From positions 1 through 21,462 of the forward strand of contig JBFWQM010000072.1 of assembly GCA_050249455.1 (NCBI GenBank): a DNA stretch of 21,462 nt, given 5' to 3'. The translations under genes and the position numbers were made by a program. Of this stretch, positions 10,837 to 19,470 are shown piece by piece. Below the pieces are notes generated by a model that did no database searches, was not told where the DNA came from, and saw only the letters and a program-made list of their open reading frames with translations. Source of the DNA: JBFWQM01 sp050249455 (GTDB taxonomy: Bacteria; Pseudomonadota; Alphaproteobacteria; MPNO01; VGEU01). Position 1 is the stretch's first letter, and each line of letters begins with the position of its first letter.

Positions 10837-12273
10837 TCAATCGGTTAGAGATTTGTTCCCAGAACGTTCCGGCCCATCCGGCGCCCCGGCGTCGCGCAGC
10901 GCCCTCACGACCTCCGAGGCGACCGCCGAGGCGATCGCCGGGGCGACCGAGCGCAAATGCAGGTCGCGCTGCGGGAAGGGGATCTCGATGTCGTTGGCGC
11001 GGAACCTGCGCCACACCGCGAGCAGCAGCTCGCTCGCCACGTTGCTGACGCCTTCGTTGGCGTCCTGGATCCAGAACCGGGCCTGCAGGTTCACAGATGA
11101 ATCGCCGAACCCCGTCAGCAGGCAGCGCGGCGCCGGCGACTTGAGGATGCGGCCGACGTCGCCGCAGGCCTCGGTCACCAGCGTCATCGCCGCCTCGACG
11201 TCGGCGCCGTAGGCGACGCCGATGTCCACCTTGCGCCGCACCATGTTGTTGCTGTGGGTCCAGTTGATCACGGTGTTGGCGATCAGCACCTCGTTGGGGA
11301 TCAGGTGCTCGGTGCCGTCGCGGGTCAGGACGGAGGCGTAGCGGGCGCCCAGGCTGGTCACCCAGCCGTAGCTGTCGCCAATCTCGATCACGTCGCCCGG
11401 CTTGATCGAGTTGTCGAGCAGCAGGATGATCCCGCTGACCAGGTTGGCGACGATGCGCTGCAGGCCGAAGCCGATGCCGACGCCGATGGCGCCCGACAGC
11501 ACCGCGATGGCGGTCAGGTCGATGCCGACCACGTTCAGCGCCACCACGACCGCGACGAAGATCAGGGTGAACCGCACCAGTTGGGCGACGAGGACGCGCA
11601 CCGACGGGGTCAGCCGCTCCGCCCGGCGCAGCCGCGACTGCAGCAGCCGCGCCATGGCCGAGGCGCCCCACAGCAGCAGCGCGCCCACGATCGCCCCCTT
11701 GAGCACCACGTAGAGCGACAGCCGCATCTGGCCCAGGGTGAGGGCGGCGCTGTCCAGCACCTCCACCGCGGGCCCGAGCAGGTGCAGGATGTTGAGCGCG
11801 GCGATCAGCCAGGCGACGACCGCGAAGAGCTGGGCCCAGAACGGATCGGCCACTGCCGAGCTGAACAGGCGGATCACCACCCACGCGGTCAGCAGGCTCG
11901 CCACCGTGCGCGCGATGCCGGCGTCCGCCCCCGCCCGCTGCATCGCCGCAGTGGCCGCCCAGAGCAGGATCAGCCAGAGGGCGGGCAGCAGCAGCTGAAG
12001 CACGGCGGCGCGCACGCGCGGCGGCGGCCAGTCCCGGCCGGCCGGCCAGGCCCGCTCGACCAGCCGCCGCGCCGGTCGCGACAGCAGCAGCGCCGCGAGC
12101 CCGGCCCCGACGATGGCAGCGGCCTGCGCCGCCGCATTCCACGACAGCAGCGCGACGGTAAGCGCTTCCCAGGCGTCGCCCAGCCCGTCCATGGCGTCGG
12201 CGACGTCGAGATCGGGCAGCGCGACCGACCGCGCGGCCGCATCCGCGGCTGTATCGCTGCTGTTGCCCTGCAT
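10837..12273 (-). CDS. MscS-family mechanosensitive ion channel
   Basis: This inner-membrane channel of 478 residues would open under membrane tension to release solutes during osmotic downshock. Six or seven hydrophobic segments precede the conserved MscS core. The pore helix is glycine/alanine-rich (LSGAIGVGIGFGLQRIVANLVSG), followed by the beta domain (DNSIKPGDVIEIGDSYGWV, LIPNEVLIANTVINW) and the C-terminal alpha/beta vestibule ending in EIPFPQRDLHL. Length and extra N-terminal helices place it with the larger MscS relatives rather than E. coli MscS (286 residues). The ATG at 12273 was chosen because AGGCAGGGGGG precedes it; the frame also allows an ATG at 12318, adding 15 residues with no good ribosome site. 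It sits between cckA and recA on the same strand, and its 3' end carries the SOS box of recA. Confidence 0.9.
   Translation of the reverse strand: MQGNSSDTAADAAARSVALPDLDVADAMDGLGDAWEALTVALLSWNAAAQAAAIVGAGLAALLLSRPARRLVERAWPAGRDWPPPRVRAAVLQLLLPALWLILLWAATAAMQRAGADAGIARTVASLLTAWVVIRLFSSAVADPFWAQLFAVVAWLIAALNILHLLGPAVEVLDSAALTLGQMRLSLYVVLKGAIVGALLLWGASAMARLLQSRLRRAERLTPSVRVLVAQLVRFTLIFVAVVVALNVVGIDLTAIAVLSGAIGVGIGFGLQRIVANLVSGIILLLDNSIKPGDVIEIGDSYGWVTSLGARYASVLTRDGTEHLIPNEVLIANTVINWTHSNNMVRRKVDIGVAYGADVEAAMTLVTEACGDVGRILKSPAPRCLLTGFGDSSVNLQARFWIQDANEGVSNVASELLLAVWRRFRANDIEIPFPQRDLHLRSVAPAIASAVASEVVRALRDAGAPDGPERSGNKSLTD
10855..10869 (-). promoter_or_regulatory. LexA/SOS box upstream of recA
   Basis: The direct repeat GTTC-N7-GTTC (plus strand), read as GAACGTTCTGGGAAC on the minus strand, exactly matches the known alphaproteobacterial LexA operator. 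It lies 121-135 bases before the recA ATG and inside the last codons of the upstream channel gene. LexA would repress recA there until DNA damage. Its distance from the candidate promoter is longer than usual, which suggests a second promoter nearer the box. Confidence 0.7.
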
Positions 12274-12375
12274 GAGCCCCCCTGCCTCGGCCGTGGCGCG
12301 CGCCCGGCGGCGCGACATACCGACCGGATAACGCGGGAGGGGCTGCGGAGTGCCGCCGGTAAGGCGGCGGCGCGG

Positions 12376-14712
12376 TCAGGCGGCCGTCTGCGCCGTGTCG
12401 TTCATCACTTCCTTCACCTTGCCGGCGAGCTGCTGGAGGCTGAAGGGCTTGGGCAGGAAATGGACCGTCTCGCCCTCGCCGAGGCGCTTCCTGAAGCTGT
12501 CCTCGGTGTAGCCGGAGATGAAGATGACCTTGAGGTCGGGGTGCTTCTCGCGCACGTGGCGGATCAGCGCCGGGCCGTCCATGCCCGGCATCACGACGTC
12601 GGTGATGACCAGGTCGACCGGCTTCGTCGCATCGGACAGCAGCTCCAGCGCCACCTCGCCGTTGCGCGCCTCGAGCACGTTGTAGCCCTTGTTGCGCAGC
12701 GCCCGGGCGCCGAACAGGCGCACCGCGTCCTCGTCCTCGACCAGCAGCACCGTGCCGGCGCCGGTCAGGTCGCGGCGGGCCAGGGCGTCCTCCTTCGCGT
12801 CGGCACGCAGGTCGGCGGCATCGACCGCGCCGGTATGGCGCGGCAGCAGGATGATGAAGGTCGCCCCCTTCTCCGGCGCGGAGGAGACGTGGATGTGGCC
12901 GCCGGTCTGCTTGACGATGCCGTAGACGGTGGAGAGGCCGAGGCCGGTGCCGGAGCCGACCTCCTTGGTGGTGAAGAACGGCTCGAAGATCTTGTCGATG
13001 TGCTCCTGCGCGATGCCGTGGCCGGTGTCGATCGCCTCGATCATCACGTATTCGCCGGGCGGCACGCCGTACGCCGGCAGCCGCGGATCGGCGGCGCCGA
13101 CGTTCGAGGTGCGGATCGTGAGCGTGCCGCCGTCGGCCATCGCATCGCGCGCATTGACGGCGAGGTTGACGACGACCTGCTCGAACTGGTGCTGGTCGAC
13201 CTTGACCAGGCCGAGGTCGCGGCCGTGGATCAGCTTGAGCTCGATGTTGGCGCCGATCAGCCGGCGCAGCAGGTGCGACAGCTCGGTCAGCACGTCGGTG
13301 AGCTGCGTGACCTTGGGCTGCAGGGTCTGCTGGCGCGAGAACGCGAGGAGCTGGCGCACCAGGTTGGCGGCGCGGTTGGCGTTCTGCTTGATCTGCATGA
13401 TGTCGGCGAAGGACGGGTCCTTGGCGCTGTGGCGCTGCAGCAGGAGATCGCAGAAGCCGATCATCGCGGTGAGCAGGTTGTTGAAGTCGTGCGCGACGCC
13501 GCCCGCCAGCTTGCCGACAAGCTCCATCTTCTGCGACTGCAGGAACTGGTTCTCCAGGCTCTTCTGGGTCGTCACGTCGATGACGTGGACGATCAGCCCG
13601 CTCGCCTCGCCCGCCGCGCTGTCGAGCCGCCCGGCGGTCAGCGCCGCCGCGACCGCGCCCGGGCGGCCCAGCCGCACCTCCAGGGCGGTCGGCTTGCCGG
13701 CGGCGGCCGTCGCCTCGGCGAGCCAGCCGGCGAGCCGGCCGGCGTCCTCGCGCGCGACGCACGCGGCCAGCGCCGTGCCGGCGAGGTCGGCGTCGGCGCG
13801 CCCGACCATGTGCGCGAATGTCGGGTTGGCTTCGACGACCTGGCCGGCGCGGTCGACCAGCACGATGCCGACCGGCGCATCCTCGAAGTAGCGGCGGAAG
13901 CGCTCCGCCGAATCGCCGATGCGGGTCGCCGCGGCGCGCTCGGCGTCGAGGTCGCGCACCAGGCTGCGGACCAGGCACACCCGGCCTTCGGCGTCGCGCA
14001 GGAACTTCTGGTGCACCAGGGCCGCGAAGGTCGAGCCGTCCGCGCGCTTCAGGGCGATCTCGCCGCTCTCCTCGCCGGGCAGCAGCGCGCACGCCAGGGC
14101 GCCCGCCGGAGCGGCGGCCGCGATGTCGGCGACCGTGGCGCCGGCGGTGAGCGCGTCAGGCGTCCGGCCGAGCCACGCCGCCAGCACCGGGCTGACGAAC
14201 ACCAGCCTGCCGTCGGCGGACGCGGAGTAGGCGCCGACCGCGGCGCCGCCGGCGAAGGCCGCCAGCCGGGCGTCCTCGGCGCGCAGCAGCGGCGCGACCG
14301 TAAACGGCGACGGCGGCTCGGCCACCGTCCACGCCAGGTGGCCGGGCTGGCCGTCGAGCGGGCGTACCCAGACGCGGACCACGGCCTCCCCGGCGCCGCT
14401 GGTATCCACGATCAGGTTGGCGTCGGCCGGCGCTCCGGCCGCCGCTGCGGCGCGAAGCCGCTCCAGGTCCGCCGCCGGACCGGCCGCGAAGGCTCCGAGC
14501 GGGTCGCCGCCGGGCGCGCCGAAGCGCTCGCGCCAGCGGCGGTTGGCGACCGTGCGGCCGTCCGGCCCGGTGACCAGGTGAGCGACCGGCAGCGCCTCCA
14601 TGGTGGCGTCGAGCCGCGCTGCGGCGGCCTGCGCCGCCTGCGACTTGCCCCGACACCACAGGACGGCTGCAACCGCCGCTGCCGCGGCGATCAGCGCGAT
14701 CGCTTCATACAC
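12376..14712 (-). CDS. cckA: Hybrid sensor histidine kinase CckA (cell-cycle phosphorelay)
   Basis: CckA is the membrane kinase that feeds phosphate through ChpT to CtrA and CpdR in alphaproteobacteria. The 778-residue protein has one short hydrophobic helix (3-20), PAS-like regions at about 35-130, 150-260 and 270-380, and a HisKA domain with phospho-acceptor His408 in GGVAHDFNNLLTAMIGF. The ATPase domain has N-box Asn516/Asn520, DTGHGI from 562 and GTGLGLS 588-594. The receiver shows acidic residues near 660, phospho-Asp705, Ser733 and Lys755 (LPKPF). The kinase core and the end (HFLPKPFSLQQLAGKVKEVM) fit CckA closely as I recall it. The start codon is GTG, with GGGGAAAG five bases before it. 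Many CckA proteins have two transmembrane helices; only one is clear here. Confidence 0.94.
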   Translation of the reverse strand: MYEAIALIAAAAAVAAVLWCRGKSQAAQAAAARLDATMEALPVAHLVTGPDGRTVANRRWRERFGAPGGDPLGAFAAGPAADLERLRAAAAAGAPADANLIVDTSGAGEAVVRVWVRPLDGQPGHLAWTVAEPPSPFTVAPLLRAEDARLAAFAGGAAVGAYSASADGRLVFVSPVLAAWLGRTPDALTAGATVADIAAAAPAGALACALLPGEESGEIALKRADGSTFAALVHQKFLRDAEGRVCLVRSLVRDLDAERAAATRIGDSAERFRRYFEDAPVGIVLVDRAGQVVEANPTFAHMVGRADADLAGTALAACVAREDAGRLAGWLAEATAAAGKPTALEVRLGRPGAVAAALTAGRLDSAAGEASGLIVHVIDVTTQKSLENQFLQSQKMELVGKLAGGVAHDFNNLLTAMIGFCDLLLQRHSAKDPSFADIMQIKQNANRAANLVRQLLAFSRQQTLQPKVTQLTDVLTELSHLLRRLIGANIELKLIHGRDLGLVKVDQHQFEQVVVNLAVNARDAMADGGTLTIRTSNVGAADPRLPAYGVPPGEYVMIEAIDTGHGIAQEHIDKIFEPFFTTKEVGSGTGLGLSTVYGIVKQTGGHIHVSSAPEKGATFIILLPRHTGAVDAADLRADAKEDALARRDLTGAGTVLLVEDEDAVRLFGARALRNKGYNVLEARNGEVALELLSDATKPVDLVITDVVMPGMDGPALIRHVREKHPDLKVIFISGYTEDSFRKRLGEGETVHFLPKPFSLQQLAGKVKEVMNDTAQTAA

Positions 14713-14737
14713 CCGGGCTTTCCCCGATGAGGTTCTT

Positions 14738-14749
14738 GTTAAGATTAAC
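14738..14749. promoter_or_regulatory. AT-rich palindrome GTTAA-GA-TTAAC upstream of cckA
   Basis: A perfect inverted repeat of two TTAA-type half-sites lies 26-37 bases upstream of the cckA GTG start and about 70 bases before the thiC promoter. A further TTAACC sits at 14798. CtrA, the output of the CckA relay, recognises TTAA-N7-TTAA, so the TTAA content is suggestive. The spacing here is 2 rather than 7, so it is not a canonical CtrA box. Confidence 0.25.
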
Positions 14750-14817
14750 GACTTATCGACTGCCGGGCCATAACGGGCCGATTTGGTAAAGGAACCCTTA
14801 ACCCTGCGCCCCCAGGC

Positions 14818-14846
14818 TTGACTCGCGCCGGAGACAGGCGGATCGT
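14818..14846 (+). promoter_or_regulatory. thiC promoter (sigma-70/RpoD type)
   Basis: TTGACT (14818-14823, preceded by C to give the alphaproteobacterial CTTGAC) is separated by 17 bases from GATCGT (14841-14846). Transcription would start about 7 bases later, at 14853, which is the first base of the P1 stem of the TPP riboswitch. The -10 is weak (3 of 6), but the -35 and the spacing are good. Confidence 0.55.
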
Positions 14847-14852
14847 AGCCGC

Positions 14853-14952
14853 GTTCCTGGGGGGCCCTGATAGGGGGCTGAGAGGCCGACGGTCCGGAAC
14901 GGACAACGCGGCGACCCTTCGAACCTGATCCGGGTCATGCCGGCGTAGGGAC
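14853..14952 (+). ncRNA. TPP riboswitch (THI element) controlling thiC
   Basis: This is the thiamine pyrophosphate aptamer. The conserved CTGAGA is at 14878-14883, ACCTGATC at 14923-14930 and GCGTAGGGA near 14943-14951. The P1 stem pairs GTTCCT (14853-14858) with AGGGAC (14947-14952). TPP binding would lower thiC expression. The leader of 116 bases to the ATG has no U-rich terminator, so control of translation initiation is more likely. CTCGT at 14993-14997 could pair with ACGAG at 15057-15061 next to the ribosome site (inference). Confidence 0.95.
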
Positions 14953-15003
14953 GGGACCGCACTGCGTGAAGACCACACCCCCCATCGTTCCACTCGTCGA
15001 CCG

Positions 15004-15025
15004 ACGCCGCCCCAGCGGGCGGCGT
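15004..15025 (+). other. Stable 9-bp hairpin in the thiC leader
   Basis: ACGCCGCCC and GGGCGGCGT pair perfectly around a 4-base loop between the TPP aptamer and the thiC start. A second small stem (TGCAAT 15037-15042 with ATTGCA 15052-15057) abuts the GAGG ribosome site. No T-run follows, so this is not a standard intrinsic terminator. It is probably part of the riboswitch expression platform. Confidence 0.5.
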
Positions 15026-15068
15026 GCCCGGATCTCTGCAATCGTTCACCCATTGCACGAGGTCCGAC

Positions 15069-16880
<1,812 letters not shown>

Positions 16881-16912
16881 CGGCGCACGCGGACATCTTT
16901 CGCGCGGAGAGG

Positions 16913-16994
16913 CCCCCTCCCCCAACCCCCTCCCACGAGGGGAGGGGGTTAGAAACTCCCCCTCCCCTCGTGGGAGGGGGTTGGGGGGAGAGGG
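16913..16994. repeat. Intergenic double-hairpin palindromic repeat, same family as 3343-3443
   Basis: The arms 16913-16948 and 16958-16994 are near-perfect reverse complements, separated by TTAGAAACT. Each arm folds on itself (CCCCCTCCC with GGGAGGGGG around ACGAGG-type centres). It shares the GTGGG..GAGG..GGGTTGGG outline with the element after the acyl-CoA dehydrogenase. It lies 32 bases after the thiC stop and may mark the 3' end of that transcript. Confidence 0.88.
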
Positions 16995-17104
16995 CGCCGC
17001 CGCCGGCCAAATCTCGCCCCGCCGCCCCGCATTCCCCGCCCCCGCGTTCCGTGCTAATCAGGTCGTGGCCCGCCGCCGAACGCCTGACCCGCGAGGGCAC
17101 CGCC

Positions 17105-18070
17105 ATGTCTGCGCACGACGCCGCCACGCTCGACGTGGCCCAGCTTCCGATCATCGACATCGCCCGCATGGACGGCAGCGCCGCCGATCGCCAGGCGGTG
17201 GGCGAGGCGGTGCGCGGCGCTTGCCTCGATACCGGGTTCTTCTACGTCGCCAACCACGGCGTGCCGCAGGCGCTGATCGACCGGACCTTCGCGGAGGCGG
17301 CGCGGTTCTTCGACTTGCCGATGGACGTCAAGCAGGCGATGGACCGGGCGAAGTCGCGCGCCAATCGCGGCTACGAGCCGTTCGGCGGCCAGACCCACAC
17401 CGGCGGCACGCCCGACCGCAAGGAGGGCGTCTATTTCGGCATCGAGCGGCCGGAGCCGGCCGACGGCGTGTACAAGTTCAGCCAGGGCCCCAACCAGTGG
17501 CCGCCCGGCGTCCCCGGCTTCCGCGAGGCGATGGAGGAATACTTCGCCGCCATGATGGTGGCCGGCCGCCGGCTGTGGCGCGCGCTGGCGTTGTCGGTCC
17601 GCCTGCCGGAGGACTATTTCGAGCCCGGGCTGGACGATCCCATCGCGCTGCTGCGCCTGCTCCACTATCCGCCGCAGCCGCCCAACCCCGACCCGGGCGA
17701 GAAGGGCTGCGGCGAGCACACCGACTTCGGCGCCTTCACCATGCTGATGCAGGATTCCAACGGCGGCCTGCAGCTGCTCGACCGCCGGCGCGGCTGGGTC
17801 CACGCGCGCCCGATCCCCGGCACCTATGTCGTCAACCTCGGCGACATGATCGCGCGGTGGACCAACGACCACTTCAAGTCGACCTCGCACCGGGTGATCA
17901 ACATCTCGGGGCGCGACCGCTACTCGATTCCGTTCTTCTTCAACGTCAGCGCCGACTACATGGTGGAGTGCCTGCCGACCTGCACCGGCGCCGGCGACCC
18001 ACCGCGCTACCCGGCGGTGCGGGTGTCCGACTACATGACGAAACGCTACCGCGAGACCTACGGCAGCTGA
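17105..18070 (+). CDS. 2-oxoglutarate/Fe(II)-dependent dioxygenase (isopenicillin N synthase-like)
   Basis: This 321-residue protein has the DIOX N-terminal segment (LPIIDIARMDG, GFFYVANHGVP at about 44-54) and the double-stranded beta-helix core. The iron ligands are His205, Asp207 (HTDFGAFTML) and His262 (STSHRV). Arg272 and Ser274 (RYSIPFF) form the RxS pocket for 2-oxoglutarate. It would hydroxylate, desaturate or cyclise a small molecule in the cytosol; the substrate cannot be told. Relatives in proteobacteria are usually annotated only as isopenicillin N synthase family. The ATG has GAGGGC upstream; the much longer open frame upstream is antisense-like translation of thiC DNA in another frame. 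It has no coupled neighbour, with an 80-base gap before the next gene. Confidence 0.9.
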   Translation: MSAHDAATLDVAQLPIIDIARMDGSAADRQAVGEAVRGACLDTGFFYVANHGVPQALIDRTFAEAARFFDLPMDVKQAMDRAKSRANRGYEPFGGQTHTGGTPDRKEGVYFGIERPEPADGVYKFSQGPNQWPPGVPGFREAMEEYFAAMMVAGRRLWRALALSVRLPEDYFEPGLDDPIALLRLLHYPPQPPNPDPGEKGCGEHTDFGAFTMLMQDSNGGLQLLDRRRGWVHARPIPGTYVVNLGDMIARWTNDHFKSTSHRVINISGRDRYSIPFFFNVSADYMVECLPTCTGAGDPPRYPAVRVSDYMTKRYRETYGS

Positions 18071-18150
18071 CGCCGGTCTGCCGGCCCCGCTGACCGCGCG
18101 GCGGCCGGGCGCTATCCTGCCGTCCGGCGACGGAGAAGAAGGACAGCGGG

Positions 18151-19383
18151 ATGCGTCGGATCGCGATCGTCGGCGGCGGCCACGCCGGGTTGCAGCTCGG
18201 CATCGGGCTTGCCCGGCACGGCTACGCGGTCACGCTGGTCACCGACCGCACGGCGGAGGCGGTGCGCGACGGCGGCGTGCTGTCGACCCAGGGCATGCAG
18301 CACACGGCGCTGGAGCACGAGCGCGCGCTCGGCCTCGACCTGTGGGACGCCGAGGCGCCGCACCACGACTACATCGAGTTCCACCTGAGCGGACCCGGCG
18401 GCGCGTGCGAGGTGCACTGGCGCGCCGGCCTGCCGCGCCATGGCAACTCGGTTTGCCAGCGGCTCAAGATCCCGCGCTGGATGGCGCTGTTCGAGGCAGC
18501 GGGCGGCGCGGTGGAGATCGGGCGCGCCGACGCGGCCGCGCTGGACCGTCTCGCCGCCGCGCACGACCTCGTCGTCGTCGCGACCGGCAAGGGCGAGATC
18601 GGCGGGCTGTTCGCGCGCGATGCGGCGCGATCGCCCTATTCGGCGCCGCAGCGGGTGCTGTCCCTCACCTACCTCGCCGGCGTCGTGCCGACCGAGCCCG
18701 ACCAGGGCGTGCGCTTCACCGCCGTGCCGCAGGTCGGCGAGTTCTTCCTGATGCCCGGCCTCACCACCACAGGCCCGTGCGAGATGATGGTGATCGAGGG
18801 CATCCCCGGCGGCCCGTTCGACTGCTGGGTCGGCCTGACGCCCGAGGCGCACCTTGAGCGCGCCAAGGCGATCCTCGCAGCATACGCGCCCTGGGAGGCG
18901 GCGCGCTGCGGCGACGCGCGGCTGACCGACCGCGGCGCGACCTTGGCCGGCGCGTTCACGCCGGTGGTGCGCCGGCCGGTCGCGACCTTGCCGTCGGGAC
19001 GCCATGTGCTCGGCATCGCCGACGTGGTCATGCTGAACGATCCGCTCACCGGCCAGGGCTCGAACAACGCCAGCAAGTTCGCGCACCACTATCTGCAGCG
19101 CATCCTGGCGCGCGGCGCGGCGCCGTTCGACCGCGCGTGGATGGAGGAGACGTTCGAGACCTACTGGGCGGAGACCGCGCGCTGGGTCGCCGAGTGGTCG
19201 AACTTCATGCTGCGCCCGCCGACCCCGCTGGTGCAGGCGCTGCTGCACGCCGCCGAGCACAGGCCGGATATCGCCGACCGCTTCGTGCAGGCGTTCGACC
19301 AGCCGAAGCGGTTCTTCCCGTGGCTGTTCGACCCGGCGGCCGCGGTCGCCGAGTTCGGCGACTTCGGCCTGCCGCCGGAATAG
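18151..19383 (+). CDS. Styrene/indole monooxygenase-like FAD-dependent epoxidase subunit (StyA family)
   Basis: This 410-residue flavoprotein has an N-terminal FAD-binding motif (IAIVGGGHAGLQLGIGLA, residues 4-21). Other StyA features are VVVATGKGEIGGLF at about 146-159 (StyA has VVCTGK) and LNDPLTGQGSNNASKFAHH near 295-315, matching the DPVLGQGANMAS segment of StyA. StyA-type enzymes epoxidise styrene or indole with FADH2 supplied by a separate reductase, StyB. No flavin reductase gene lies in the window, so a partner must be elsewhere, or the family member acts differently. The ATG has GAAGGA nine bases upstream. The physiological substrate is unknown. It is not coupled to either neighbour; an 87-base gap with two small GC hairpins follows. 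Confidence 0.87.
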   Translation: MRRIAIVGGGHAGLQLGIGLARHGYAVTLVTDRTAEAVRDGGVLSTQGMQHTALEHERALGLDLWDAEAPHHDYIEFHLSGPGGACEVHWRAGLPRHGNSVCQRLKIPRWMALFEAAGGAVEIGRADAAALDRLAAAHDLVVVATGKGEIGGLFARDAARSPYSAPQRVLSLTYLAGVVPTEPDQGVRFTAVPQVGEFFLMPGLTTTGPCEMMVIEGIPGGPFDCWVGLTPEAHLERAKAILAAYAPWEAARCGDARLTDRGATLAGAFTPVVRRPVATLPSGRHVLGIADVVMLNDPLTGQGSNNASKFAHHYLQRILARGAAPFDRAWMEETFETYWAETARWVAEWSNFMLRPPTPLVQALLHAAEHRPDIADRFVQAFDQPKRFFPWLFDPAAAVAEFGDFGLPPE

Positions 19384-19470
19384 GCGGCCGCAGGCCGCGC
19401 GACGCCGCGTCGCTTGTCCGCCGCCACGCCTCCGTAATAGGGTCCGCCGCCCATATCGAAGGAGGTTCAC

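Noticed and set aside
12352..12368. GCCGCC/GGCGGC hairpin between cckA and the channel gene considered as a terminator
   Set aside because: It has a 6-bp stem only and no U-tract on the minus strand. Co-transcription of cckA and the channel gene remains possible.
10751..14092. Very long minus-strand open frame (1113 codons) across mscS, cckA and the recA leader
   Set aside because: It is an out-of-frame translation of two recognisable genes, with an arginine/alanine/glycine-rich composition and no domain. High GC content makes stops rare.
11254..14730. Plus-strand open frame of 1158 codons opposite mscS and cckA
   Set aside because: It is antisense to conserved genes with intact MscS and kinase domains. 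Its composition (Asp/His/Val/Arg-rich) is typical of reversed GC-rich coding DNA.
15024..15068. Earlier thiC start at 15024
   Set aside because: That ATG falls in the leader hairpin and has no ribosome site. The ATG at 15069 has GAGG at good spacing.
19384..19413. Two adjacent GC hairpins after the monooxygenase gene considered as a terminator
   Set aside because: No T-run follows either stem, so an intrinsic terminator cannot be supported.
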